From Saturnia japonica (lineage: Eukaryota; Arthropoda; Insecta; Lepidoptera; Saturniidae), in contig CM065325.1 of NCBI GenBank assembly GCA_033032175.1, positions 1,206,930-1,270,929 on the forward strand: a DNA stretch of 64,000 nucleotides, in the 5' to 3' direction. The number at the start of each line of letters is the position of its first letter. Within the stretch, counting starts at the first letter, position 1. This document shows, in pieces, positions 10,608-22,645 of this stretch. Under the pieces are notes generated by a model. That model was not told the DNA's origin. It ran no database searches and worked only from the letters and a program-made list of their open reading frames with translations. A program made the position numbers and the translations under genes.

Positions 10608-12744
10608 TCTGATTTAAAAAGCTTATTTTCACCATGTTTCATTCTGTAACAGTGATTTTTATCTATAATACCTGAGACTACCTTATTCGATAAATATACC
10701 TAAATTCTGATCAATAGAGTTCAATAAGCTGATGGTTAATTCTTATAATAAGATTCTAACAAATTAAATTATTATTATAGGTCAATTTAGGGTGGCCCAT
10801 AAAAACGAATAGTTGACTTAATTATTTTAAGTTCAGCAGTTATATATATAAGAATTTCTCATTTATATAAAGGTACAGGTCGCCCGAAAACATCTAGAAT
10901 ACGCCTAATAAGAAACCGAGTGACGTCTACAAAATGAAATATCAACTTACAATTTTTCGAATACTTAAAATTTTAACTGTAGACCATAATTACATGACGA
11001 GAATTTTTTTTAACCATTTTTTTTTAAATAAAATCTTGAGTGGCCTTTTAATTTATTTTATGTCGAGTTGATTTTTGGTAATAATTATTCAAACGTGTTA
11101 AATTAACATATTTTCATATGAGAATTAGAACAGTGTTTCTTTTTTTTTGGCCACTCTGCGCCTCATTTTTCATATTTGGTTGAAATTATATTGTGATTAG
11201 TTCTACACGGCCACGCGTTGCTGTGGCTCAGTCTGACTTTTTTTCATAAGGCAAAACAAATATTAATTAACAAATTTAAAAAACCTAGCTTATTTACGCT
11301 TTTATATTCTATATTTATATGGTATATAATATTATACATTTCATTTTAAACCCATATCATGGAGGTGCATTTAAATATACTGATCCGCCATCTTTGTGGG
11401 TCCGCCATATCGGATTTAGAATGATATCACTCAGCTAACCGTGCATTGTCATCCAAAGTAAACGTGTACGCAAAATTTCATATCATTTGTTTGAGGGTAA
11501 CTGTTTTACAATTCAGATAAGTTTTGAATCATTCTAACAAGGCAAGTTAAAAAAGGTTGTAAAAATTCGCGCGAATACAATGCGACGTTGTGTCTTGTGT
11601 CGAAAGGAGATGGATACGCTTTCATACATTCTTGGGCCTACATGTAAAAGAGAGAGTGGTGTCAATTAAGAGCTTATAAACTATCAAACCATCTCTGAAA
11701 ATTCTGAAAACACTCACTGTTCTTTCATTTAGGTTATTTAATAAGCATACGGACAATAATAATGATTTTTCACGGAAATCTTTTATTTTATACTCACATT
11801 ATTATTTTCATATAAGATTAAAGTAGGTAGCGATTAGCGAATATTGAATCGGTGACTATTATTTGACTAATAACCGGTAATAGTTACGGTAATCTAATAT
11901 GAGTTAACTAATATATTCCATATTAGGAATATAAAAATATGAACCTAATATAACATCTCTACCAAATACACAGACTTCAAATTACGGAAATATATCAATA
12001 AAATATCTGGAAACGCAGACGCACCTAAACGATACGAGACGAGTGATCACTGTCACTGTTAGTACAGATTAAATACATTTGACAAACATAAGTAATAAAT
12101 CGATCTGTAAACGAGAATTATTTTAAATTTATTTTTATTAAGTTGATAGTCTGTTTTTTTAACTGTTGATGTATTTATTCCGTAGAATTTATTCACTTTT
12201 ACTAAATCAAACATCCGGAGCAAGTGTTTTTATGTTCAATTGTTGAAATCATTCACAGTAATTGATTATAGTAATCGATACTCTATTTTTAAGTTTTCTC
12301 GTGACCCAGATTTTGAATTTAGGTGATTTTTTTATATTTTGAAACAGAAAAATACCGCTTTTTTAAACCATATCTCAACTTATTACAATTGGGCCATGAG
12401 ATCCCCGTCTCCTTTCACCGCACGCGTTTCTTACCTTTGATTATTGATTATACACTAGGCTGATACCTGAATTCCGACACTCCCAACCATGCTTCTATGG
12501 CGGTTTTTACAGATAGTGTTTTGAGGTCGCGATCCAATCTGACAAAGTTTTGCCCTTTTTGAGTTAGGTTATAAATATTGTTCTTATAGGTTTTAGCCTG
12601 TAGTGATCACTCAATATTAATTTTACATGCAGTGCCCGTTTGCTACTTTATTACATTATAAGAAAACTTTATTATAAAAGAAGTATATATTTAGATAGAT
12701 TTTTTATAATAGACAGTTCGATTTTTTTACGTAGCTGTTAAAGC
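10608..12744. other. Intergenic region between the two lipocalin genes
   Basis: About 2.1 kb of AT-rich DNA without a credible reading frame. The only recognisable item is a dispersed repeat at 11345-11560. Confidence 0.5.
11345..11560 (-). repeat. Dispersed repeat D, copy 2 (inverted relative to copy 1)
   Basis: The sequence here, read on the - strand, matches 7400-7545: an ATCATTCTAAATCCGATATGG box followed upstream by a GTACACGTTT block and ATGAAATTTTG. The ATGGCGGA box is doubled in this copy. The two copies bracket the last two exons of the + strand lipocalin in opposite orientation. Confidence 0.55.
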
Positions 12745-13176
12745 AGACTCGCTCAAGTTCTATTAATCTACTACGCAAAAAAGACAAAAAAAATCTATTA
12801 CAAGTTTTATTATCCTACTACGCAAAACGGAAAAAAGATTGATTTTCTTCAAGTTCCATTACCCTGATACGCTAAACATGGAAAGATTGATCTCGCTCAA
12901 GTTCCATTACCCTGATACGCTAAACATGGAAAGATTGATCTCGCTCAAGTTCCATTACCCTGATATGCTAAACATGGAAAGATTGATTTTCTTCAAGTTC
13001 CATTACCCTGTTACGCTAAACATGGAAAGATTGATCTCGCTCAAGTTCCATTATCCTGATATGCTAAACATGGAAAGATTGATCTCGCTCAAATTTTATT
13101 ACCCAATTACAAATTAAAGAGAAAGATTGATATCGTTCAAGTTCTATTACCCTGCTACGCGAAGCAGAAAAAGATA
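12745..13176. repeat. 48-bp minisatellite, about nine units
   Basis: A tandem array whose unit begins gatctcgctcaagttccatt and continues with ACCCTGATACGCTAAACATGGAAAGATT. Unit starts are evenly spaced by 48 bp at 12745, 12793, 12841, 12889, 12937, 12985, 13033, 13081 and 13129. The central units are nearly identical, differing at GATCTCGCTC versus GATTTTCTTC and ATACGC versus ATATGC. The outer units are diverged. Since 48 is divisible by three, an apparent reading frame of repeated 16-residue blocks arises, which I regard as an artefact. Confidence 0.9.
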
Positions 13177-13689
13177 CATAATCGAAAATGTTTCCATGTG
13201 TTTTATTACATTTGGAGTGATATTTATTTATGCTTACTTTTTGGTATTTTTTACAAGAACAGAATTATACTATCGTAGGTGAGATTTATTAGTTACAGAT
13301 TTTAAAAGAATAAATTGATTTCTAATTTCTATATTCCAGTTGCTCATACCAGTTTACTTGACATACTACCCATTTAATATCATGGTAATTTAAACTTAAA
13401 TAAAATTGATAATATCAACTAAATTGTCTGTCTTGTGGTGGTGATCTACGGGTACCGACAAGTGTAACTTCCTATTAGTTTTTATAATCGGATCAGTAGT
13501 TTCAGAGATTTGCAAACTTTATAATATTAGTAGAAAGCTGCACTCGGTGTCATACTTAAAAACAACTTTCTAGGTAAACTTGGAATGTAAAACATTACCT
13601 AAATACAAAGATTCATTCAAATCGTTGGAACCGTTTTTAGAAACCAATTACATAAATACACAGAATTGCTCACTTAATAGAATTAGATT

Positions 13690-13805
13690 AGTTAAATAAC
13701 TCTGAGCTGCTACTGAGAATTGCGTAGGAAAAACCCAATAACATTTTGCTCGACCTGGGAATCGAACCCAGGACCTCGATCATAGCAGTCATAGCATCTT
13801 ACTAG
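13690..13805 (-). repeat. tRNA-derived SINE-like fragment
   Basis: On the - strand the segment contains GGTTCGATTCC at 13768-13758, a perfect match to the RNA polymerase III B box, within a T-arm-like stem (CCTGGGTTCGATTCCCAGG). No full cloverleaf or A box could be made, so a SINE remnant fits better than a tRNA gene. Confidence 0.45.
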
Positions 13806-14056
13806 GATGCACACAAAAAATAATGTTTCTTCTAATAACTCTTATACATAATTGAAAATGTATTTTGCTTTCTTTATATTCGTTCATCGCTTCATACAAA
13901 AAATAGTGGGAATTGCTTCAATGACTAATTTATACACGATTGATCAATACTTCGACTATTTATGATTATCCCAATAAGAAGTTACGGCTTTTTTAAATAA
14001 TAGCATTAAGACTTATTAAAAACAATCAAGAAAACACCTTAAAGAATTGCACCATA

Positions 14057-14066
14057 TTTATTTATT
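14057..14066 (-). promoter_or_regulatory. Overlapping polyadenylation signals, - strand lipocalin
   Basis: Two overlapping AATAAA hexamers on the - strand (14062-14057 and 14066-14061) lie 53-62 bp past the stop codon at 14119. This is a normal distance for the 3' end of this gene. Confidence 0.65.
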
Positions 14067-14118
14067 TGGAAAGGAAATATAAACAAAACTCATTATAAAA
14101 AGACATAAAATTAAGTTG

Positions 14119-17100
14119 TTAGTATCTGTGGTGCGGATTGTAGACACGGGAAGTGTGATACCTGCACGCCTCTTCCGATACCTCGACGACATTGAACTTG
14201 GAGGGATCAATATAACCAAAGTAGTTGCTGATGATAGCGTCAACTGAAGCCTTAGATTTACAATTGAGACCTTTGGACCTTGTAAGCAACCACAGGTACA
14301 CTGCAATATAAAATGTATAACAAAATGAATATATATCAATAACACTTGTGAGTTGCGAGTTCATTTTTTATTGAGTTCTTTAATTAAGTCTTTTTTTACT
14401 TTTATATTAATATAATATCAGCATCAATGAAATTAATTCCGATGAAAGGAATCATTACAAAAACAGAGGACGTATTCACAATTTCAAACGGCGGATGTCA
14501 GCAGTTTTAGTTAACAATGTGATAATATTTCGAGAACAAGTTCCAAGCTATCCTCACGTTATTTTCATTTACGTATAGTTACATGTAGTTTACGTATTTA
14601 CTAATCAAATTGAGTTCGTTTACGAACTAAAAGGTCACAGCATTCACATACATCAATTGTATTTCTATGTTAATTCCATGATACGAACTAGTGCTAATGG
14701 ATCAATGTGCAACTGATATGGACCATTTGAAAAATACATACAAAATAAATACATTGTTTTGAAAAATACCATATCATCTATTCATAGTGTATAAAACGTA
14801 TTGAAAGTTTACTTACGTCTGTGCGTGTTACTGATTTCGTCATATGTACAGTAGTAAGAGAGAGAATAGGTTGAGTAATCAGTCGACAGAATCGATAAAG
14901 GTTGCAGGACGGGAGCCGCTAAAAATAATTTTCACAAAATAAATATCAATGTAGTAATTTTAATACTTGCAATAAAGAAATAGTTATTTGTTTAATACTA
15001 ATAAGTTTTATGATTGTCAAAATGATTATTTCAGTTGAGAGATATCCACTGCTGTATACTAAGCCTACCCTATCGCAATGTACCTCGCTGACACTTAAGT
15101 CTAGCAAATAGACATTGATCAGAGATTTTTATCTTGAAAGACTGCAGTATTCATCTTATGCATCGTAAGTATGTTATACATCAATGAACAGATTTAGAAA
15201 GATAATGGCTACAGCCCAGGTCTCGATGAAATCGAAGGCTTTCTCGTAGTCTATAAATGCTTAGCAAAAGAGCAGGTGATATATTCTTAGACCTTCTACA
15301 TAATCTACCGTAACTCATGCATATTTTAGTCTATAGAATCCAAGCCTTTTTGAAACTGGCATGTTCGGGCGTTTGAAAGTCATCATACCTGAAAGGTAGA
15401 CGCTTCGAAATAACTTTTGAAAGCAGTTTGTAAATATGGTACAGAAGTATGACGGGCATATCGTTCTATAGCTGGATCGTTCATTTTAAAGAAGAGCACC
15501 ACTTTACTTTTGCTATTTGCCTGCGTATATTCCCTTTTTGAATGATGGAATTTATCAGGGTATGGAGTGCTCAGATACTAATTTATCATATGCTTTTAGA
15601 AATTTAGCTATTAATCTATACCAATCTCGTACAAACAGATCTGCCTGGGACCACCGTTACCGTCACCGTCCAAGATCTATATCTTGGTCTATACCAAGTT
15701 ACCTAATTTGGGGATTATAGTGTCCTCCCTCTCTTTTCGGACTTCTAAAAAACTTATTACGTATCCATAACCTGCTCAATTGTTGTTCTAGTTCTAGCCA
15801 AGTCCCTGCCGCAGATTTACTAGAGCAAGTTCTGCTCCATCGTTAGCATAAATGCTACCTACGCCAAGAATAATATAACTGCCGGGGACTACGGGTATGG
15901 GCTTATTTTGTATCTTCACGAAAGCGGGTTATGAGAGACCCACGGAATGAGATAGCATGATACTATTTTTAGCTAGCAGTGCCAGTACACATGAACTAGT
16001 TATAGGATAATCAGTAGAAATGATTTCTATGTTTTCGCTAGACTACTAGTCCGGTAAAAAAACTTTATAAATTCGAATAGTTTTGGTATATTATGGCTAT
16101 ATGAGGAACATGGAGTAAATTAGCAACACTACTCGCTATAAGATAATTGTAATAAATAGTAAGCGAGAAAGATATTCTAAGATATCTCCGTACGTGTGTT
16201 TGCAATAAATGATATTATGACGTAAGAAAACACTAAACAAACTACATAGTTATCAGAAATGTAGTTCATATCGTGTAAACACAACATTTTTATATCCACG
16301 ATTACAATATGTTAAAAGTAATGAGTATTATTTTTTTGATTACGGCGTTGCCAATATCACAACGGAATAAAGGTGAAGAGTTTAATACTAAGAATAATTA
16401 TCATCGCATATGTAATGAATTTTATATCGCATATTGCATATTGCAATTTTGTTTATTTACTCTTATACCTTGTATTTTAATAAATTAAAAAATACATACT
16501 TTCAACATCTATTTTGACCAATAGCCTGCCTTCGGTATTGGCATCATGAGCTTTACTCAGTTCCCCTTCTACGTACGTCTCGATACCGTTTTCCACTTGA
16601 GAGTACTTGAGTTTGAGTGAATCTCCGTGCAGTGTGTAGAAAGCAGATTCACATTTTCCATTGGCCTCGTTGATCACAGGAATATTCTTGTAATGATACC
16701 ACCTACCCGCATACTGTAAAAGTAATAGCTTGTAATGATTACTTCACTTCTTGAAGAACTTGCTTTAATAAATATTGGTTAAGCTCAAGTTAAGCGGTAA
16801 TTAATAGTAATGATTAAAAAAAAATGTTACTAGATAAGATATTGGTGCGAATCAGTACTCTGAAGGTACCTAAAAAGTGCCTAATATGCAATTCGGGTAA
16901 TGATTTTAGAGTTACAGTCATTGTAAAATTTTACATTAACTATTGCATTGTAATAAATAAGTATTTTGTTTGATTTTAAGTTAACGACAGGCGCCATTGT
17001 GTATCATCGATTTTTAGTTTATATTTTTTAGATCTAAGAATCTGATTAAAAATAAGCCCAGATAAAAGTGTTTTTTTTTAAACTTGTATTATTGTTCGGA

Positions 17101-20100
17101 ACATTTTAAAACGTTCTACCTTCTAAAATTTACATTTAAATTAACGTTAGCTTAGAGTATTGACGCATTATGATTTTTAAACTAAATAGCTATAATTATG
17201 ACCATCAGGTCCTTGCACTGTGAATATAATTCTGTAGTGGGGAATATGTAAAACCTAAACGAAATAACTTTTACTGATACCCTTTGTGACAAGCGAAAGT
17301 TAAATATATGGATTTTGATATGATGAAAGTGAAGATGTTTTGATCTTATTAGTTTACGTTTCTTAAGTTCATTTAATTATTTGCACTTGAAAAAACCCGA
17401 ACACAAGCTTTTAAAATTTTTGTTTATTTGTGAATCGATGAATCATTTGAAATAATTTTTTATTTGCATGTATATAATATGTAATACTGAAAAATTAATA
17501 TGTAAGTGTAATGATTAACAGTTTTCAAAAGGACCTAAGCCATAATGATAAAATTACTATTAATATATATATAGTCATATTAATCATTTTAGCTGAAAAA
17601 CGTCAACTGCCCTCTGCAAAGATCGCCACAATGACTGGTCCTATGCTGCTCGCATTCAGCGGCTTCCCGCATCTTTTACCAGATCGTCAGTCAGTCCAAC
17701 TTGTAGCAGGTCTGCCCAAACTGTATCTTTTAGAACTCTTTGTTCCCATCGGCCATCCATTCTACGAGCTATGTGCTCCGCCCACTACCATTTAATTCTA
17801 GCTATTCTTAGAAATATATCAGTGACTTAGGTTCTTCTGCGGATCTCCTAATTTTTTATTCGATCACGCAAAAAAACTACGAGTATATCCCTCTCCGTTG
17901 CCCTTTGAGTGACCTTCAGCCTTATTGTGAGGCCCCTAGTTAGCGACCACGTATCAGCTTCATATGCAATCACTGGGAACACACACTGAGACTTTAATCT
18001 TGAGATATCATATTCATGTGAACGAAATCGAATACACTAGCTATTAAATTATAAAACTCAAAGCATGTTTATTTCTAATGGATGTCTTTCAGTTACGCTT
18101 GAAAGGCTGGGCGACATCAGTTATAATTGAAATTTTATATAGAAGTCGCATCGTGGAAAAGAACACATGAAACTTTATCAATTACACTAGTTTACACGGA
18201 CTTTAGGCTTTTGCCAAAACGTGTGTTTTCTTTTATATCCTAGTTAGCTGAGTACGGGGAAAATATTTTATAAAAAGCTGTCACGTCTAGTTCTAAATAT
18301 ATTTGTCGAATTCTTTAAAACAAATAATAAAAATAGCACTAAATTTTAAAAGAAAAAAAAAATTGATTGATTTCCCCTTTTCTTTTATAATAGTCTTGAT
18401 TTGTTTCTCTTAAAATATACCAGTAGTAATAATATACTTCCTACTACGCCTAATATACCATCCCATAGACCTTTGTGACTGTCTTCAAAAATTTTTAGGT
18501 TCTGATGAAAACGGTGAGCCTGTCCGTCACTTACGGCGCCCAAGTTTTCAACGAAAAATTCCAGGTGCCAATGGAGAAAATATATTTACATATAACTTAT
18601 ATCTTTTGAATGATAGATTTTCAATAAACCAAAAAATTTTTTTGCTAATTTTCATAATTGAATGATGTTCTCTAGCTAGATTGTCCCATAAGCATAATAT
18701 ACTTGAATGTTTGGTATTCCCGCCCTGTAAGTCTAGTAACATGCCAAATACGTTTAAATCGCCACATATTTCCCAGTTGTGCTGTTGATAATGTACCATT
18801 TTGATTAAAACACATATTGTTTGATAGGTTTCTTTACTGTTTATAGCATAGCCAATAGGTAAAGATGGTTTTATATTACAGTTAAGCTATATTTCAACGA
18901 ATTGTTAAATAAAAGCTCCAATCCTCTTGATCATAATTTAGTAATCTAGGTTTAAAATTTATTTGAAAATTTAGTCCAATGAAGGTTAGATATAATAGGT
19001 TTGTATTATTAGTTTTATAAAATAAATTTAATTACTATAAAAAAATAATAATTAAAATACTCAATTTTTTATGTCTCTGGCTTGAATTTCAAAGAGGAGG
19101 TAGTGTTGTGTTTTACTTTTTTAATAAACCTAACAGGAACTTTATTTTTATGAAAGTTCTATAGATAAAAACAATGGTTTTCGATTTTCCCCATTTTTCT
19201 TAAAATTGGAGGGTGATGGAGAACGCGTCGCACCTCAATATCAAGTGATCTACAAGAAAAATCATATATATTTTTTATCGTATTAAAAAAAGTCTAAATT
19301 TGTAAACTAATGTTATTATTAAAATCAAACTTAGCTCAGCGAAGCGGGCGAGACGAATAACAACCACTTAATTATAAAACAGGTCTTAGTGAGATCTAGA
19401 AACATTCTAATATGTTTTATTGTAAAATAAGTCTTAATATGGAACGTTTTTATTTCGTATTATTTATTCATAGTTATTATACTGTATCTAGATACAAAGT
19501 ATTGATTAGAACGAATACTAATCTTATGTTAGGATTAAAATAGATCTACTTTACGCAACATTCAAGTAAATATCGTTTCAAATTTAAATAGGTACATTCC
19601 GATAAATTCATACATACATTTCAGATTAATTATAACGTGTTGAACAACTTAACTTTTTGAATGAAACTCAAAACAAGAATGCAGTGATTGCCAAAAATAT
19701 TATCCGCAATGTGAAAAATAAATTATGAATTGATATTAGGGAATATATGTAGAAAGCACTCAACGCTCTTTTCACAAGTTTTTTTTTTTTCAATTACTTC
19801 CTTTATTCTTACGCTTTATACCGTAAAATGTTTTTTTTTTATTGTAAAACCTTTTTTTTTTAGTTTTTACTTTTATACTGTTATTAAAAGCTTTATAAAA
19901 CGACGATTTAATTTGTTTTATTATGTAGGGACAGGCTCTAAATTCACAAAATACTAAAATTATATACGTGGCAATCTACTTAACATAAATAATTGTAAAT
20001 ATCACTGTATTGCCTAACGTGGAGCGTAAATTTATATTATGAAAGAAACGTTTATGTTTCTAAAGCACACAACAAAATACCTACTAGCGGTATACCTGCG

Positions 20101-21206
20101 GTTCCGCACGCGTTTGTACTACGCAGTAATTGTTTACACCCCATAGTTTTATTTTAACTCATATTATTGACAATTCATATAGTCTTCCCGTGTACAAAAT
20201 TTCATTAAAATCTTTTACTACTATTTATTTTACTAGGTATGCGTAAATATATTTTTGACGATTATTATAACCTATCAATAATGTAATGACGTGTGCTTCC
20301 CGTCTACAAAATTAGATCAGAATCAGTTGAGAATTGATGGTTGTTTTTTTCTAAATGTAATATTCAAAAAAATGATAGCCCATCAATTATGAAATAACTT
20401 ATACTTCCCGTGTACTGAATTCTATCAAAATCGGTTAAGACTTTTTTATTAATTATTTATTTTGCTTTCTTTACGATTCCTAAAAGTAATATAGAAATTT
20501 CTCATAGCCTATCAATTGACCAATAATATAACATTTCCATGTACAAAATTTCATAAGAATTAGCCAAGGCATTTTTGAGTTAAATCCGGACATACAAACA
20601 GGCAAAAAGACAGAAAAAAAATATTTAAGGGTTATCAGTGTTATGTCTATCGGGAAATTTGAAAAAATATGATATGTACAGAAATGACCACAAATTTATT
20701 AATATATATATTAAAGTCGTGACATACCCAGCTTAGTCATATCATGCCGGATACAAGCAAAGTTAGACAACTTGGATAAGTTATCAACAAAAAAAACTTA
20801 AAATACACTATTTATATTATTAGTTTTAAAAGCGTAGAATTCTACAATTCTATATTTTTCCTTCACATTGTAATAAGGTAGCATTACAACAAGATTGCAA
20901 AAGATAATAAAAGATCACAAAAACCAAAATAGTAATACAAACATATAAGTTTTAACCGTAGTGGAAAGACAAATTAATCAGAAAAAGATAAGCCAAATGT
21001 TGTGTTAATTTTACACAGAACCATCATTAGGTACCGTATAGCTTAACTAGTAATTTATGTTTGTTATAAAAAAGTGTCAAAAATAAATAACTTACAGCAC
21101 TTATGTCGAAGTTCTGTACTGGTTGCAAAACAGGGCAAGCACCATCGCGAATAACCTGCGCGGACGCCACCGCCAAAATCATAAGAATTAAGCCGAACAT
21201 TTTCAT
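14119..21206 (-). CDS. Secreted insect lipocalin (insecticyanin/bilin-binding-protein-like), complete
   Basis: Four exons are supported: 21206-21096, 16713-16500, 14918-14817 and 14300-14119. They splice at GT/AG in phases 0, 1 and 1 to 202 residues. Residues 1-16 (MKMFGLILMILAVASA) are a signal peptide. The family motifs are G-x-W at 40-42, STDYSTY with T-D-Y at 121-123, and LLTR with Arg150. Cysteines 24, 58, 132 and 188 sit where insecticyanins form two disulfides, and Cys156 is additional. The start is the first ATG after a TATA/initiator promoter in the context ATCAAAATG. Another ATG follows two codons later. Family knowledge suggests an extracellular barrel that binds a pigment or other hydrophobic molecule; the ligand cannot be read from sequence. 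Introns are 4382, 1581 and 516 bp and carry LINE fragments. It is paralogous to the convergent gene at 6624-10466. Confidence 0.93.
15130..15560 (-). mobile_element. Decayed RTE-type LINE fragment in lipocalin intron 2
   Basis: The - strand reads, with frameshifts, SKVVLFFKMNDPA, then an F(Q/E)TPEHASFKK block (the E-Q-A-G-F-R-like RT entry) and TTRKPSISSRPGL-like residues corresponding to the Y-E-K-A-F-D-S-I-E A motif. This order matches the start of RTE reverse transcriptases. Downstream RT is missing. Confidence 0.5.
17590..17995 (-). mobile_element. RTE-type LINE C-terminal fragment in lipocalin intron 1
   Basis: The - strand translation shows VPVIAYEADTWSLTRGL, then KVTQRATERDILVVFLRDRI, RRMDGRWEQRVLKD and LVKDAGSR. 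This is the conserved region after the reverse transcriptase in RTE elements. Stops and one gap are present. It is not part of the fragment at 15130-15560, because the order of domains would be reversed. Confidence 0.7.
17996..20080. other. Intron 1 of the - strand lipocalin, no further feature seen
   Basis: About 2.1 kb of AT-rich sequence with homopolymer T and A runs. Open frames here are short and low in complexity. No gene, repeat partner or RNA could be supported. Confidence 0.4.
20093..20640 (-). mobile_element. Helitron-like 3' end, truncated copy
   Basis: On the - strand the segment ends TGCGGAACCGCAGGTATACCGCTAG followed by T. This is a small GC-rich hairpin and then the CTAG-T terminus of Helitrons. 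The sequence leading to it, with repeated TACACGGGAAG(T)-like blocks, resembles the 3' parts of the copies at 45456-46909 and 53925-55316. No 5' terminus was found. Confidence 0.5.
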
Positions 21207-21268
21207 TTTGATTTATATTTAGATCTAATATATGCTACTAATATTGACACCACGGTTGACTGTGAAAC

Positions 21269-21302
21269 ACTGAAAGTGGTAGTACATATCTGACTTTATA
21301 TA
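21269..21302 (-). promoter_or_regulatory. TATA box and arthropod initiator of the complete lipocalin
   Basis: The - strand has TATATAAAG at 21302-21294 and TCAGT at 21273-21269. The spacing places the initiator adenine about 31 bp from the start of the TATA box, the canonical distance. Transcription from 21271 would give a 5' leader of about 65 nt to the ATG at 21206. Confidence 0.7.
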
Positions 21303-21303
21303 C

Positions 21304-22296
21304 TGTTTCTGTTGAACTAAGGTCATGGATAAGGCCAAAATTTTAGCGTAAATATATGTATGTATGTAAATAGTAGCAGTACCCGCGACTTCGTCTACGT
21401 AGTATATTTCACCCGTATAAGCTTTGATAATACCCAACTAAATTTTTTTTTAAAATTTTAACCGATATCACAGTTTAACGATTATTCCGATATGATCATA
21501 TGATAAAAGACGAAAGGCATACAAAAATGTTAAGTACAGTACAGTCTGGAAAAGCTAAGTTTATTACTAACTTTAAATAACTTTATTTTTATAAACCGTT
21601 AATAATAATAATAACGTGTTTAGTGTATTTTAAATTTAAAAAAAAAATTGTGCAAAAGCACTAAACAACGACATGTATTGTGTAAACGTAGATATAATAG
21701 ATATTCTTACTTATTTAAACATTTAAAAATAATAATAAAATATTTATAAATAGTACTATAAGCCCAGCCTTAAATTATTATCTAATATACGTGCTTACAG
21801 AAAATATACTTAAATGTAACAATAAATATCCAACCATTTTCATGATAATTTAAACCAACTTGTACAGCGCCATCTATGAATACTGTTGGAAAAAAAATCA
21901 TATGTTTCCATTTATTGGTTTTAAAATGATTTCGATAAATTGGTATATTTTCACTTTATTTCAGAAAATATTAGAAATATATAGCACATAGATTCCTCTT
22001 TATATATACATAACCTAAACGCAATTAATTGACTACACAAACGTTCATATATGTAAGAATTAATTTTAAATGTACCTTCAGATTATCACTATAATCATAC
22101 CATATTTTGTTAGATTCGGTTCAGTATTTATTGCGTGATTGGCGTTCAAACATACAGACTGACAGACAAGAATTTCAAAAACTATTCAAATATTGTGTTC
22201 TGTCCATATTTCTAACACCCCATACTATTTTTTCTCAAATATCTTCAATGTACAGATTTCGACTTTTTACTCTTATTTGTAAGAAAACATTGATTT
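21304..22296. other. Upstream region of the - strand lipocalin
   Basis: About 1 kb of AT-rich DNA. It may contain regulatory sites, but no specific element can be supported. Confidence 0.35.
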
Positions 22297-22645
22297 AGTG
22301 AGTTTTTTCGATAGAAGCGGCTGTAAGTTTTTGAAGCAACGATGGCCCAATTAGTAGCGTGTATGGACTCTGCATCGATCGATATGAGTTAAAATTCCTG
22401 CAATGAGCCTGAACTTTCAGTGAAGGAAAACATCGTGATGAAACCATAGCATGGTGGTAGGGCGTTTTTCTAATGCCCGCCTGGCTAGCTACCATCCTCA
22501 AGTTAAAAATCTGTCACCAAATACCAATAAGTGTGTTCCGGCAGCTGCATTTGAAAGCCAATCTTTCACTGGGCTTAGCGTGCTACCATCATAGGCCATA
22601 TCACCTATTAAGACCAGGTTGAGTTAATGGCCACGACGCTAAACT
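22297..22645 (+). repeat. SINE-like dispersed repeat A, copy 1
   Basis: It shares ordered blocks with 34310-34592: GAGCCTGA(A)CTTTC.(A/G)TGAAGGAAAA, GTGGT(A/T)GGGC, TAATGCC(C/T)GCC, a TGTGTGTTCCGGC(A/T)GCTGCA-like block and TTAGC(A/G)TGCTACCAT. Both copies end in GACGCTAAAC/GCGCTTAACC followed by an A-rich tail. This is an unclassified retroposed repeat. Confidence 0.6.

Noticed and set aside
12839..13117. A 92-codon frame of repeated 16-residue blocks
   Set aside because: It is produced by the 48-bp tandem array, whose unit length is a multiple of three. There is no start context, signal or splice evidence.
12745..13176. CRISPR-like array
   Set aside because: Units abut without spacers and the DNA is eukaryotic.
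13740..13800. tRNA gene on the - strand
   Set aside because: Only the T-arm/B box is convincing. No acceptor stem or anticodon arm can be folded.
19730..19957. 75-codon hydrophobic frame
   Set aside because: It is made of poly(T) runs inside an intron of the opposite strand and is low complexity.
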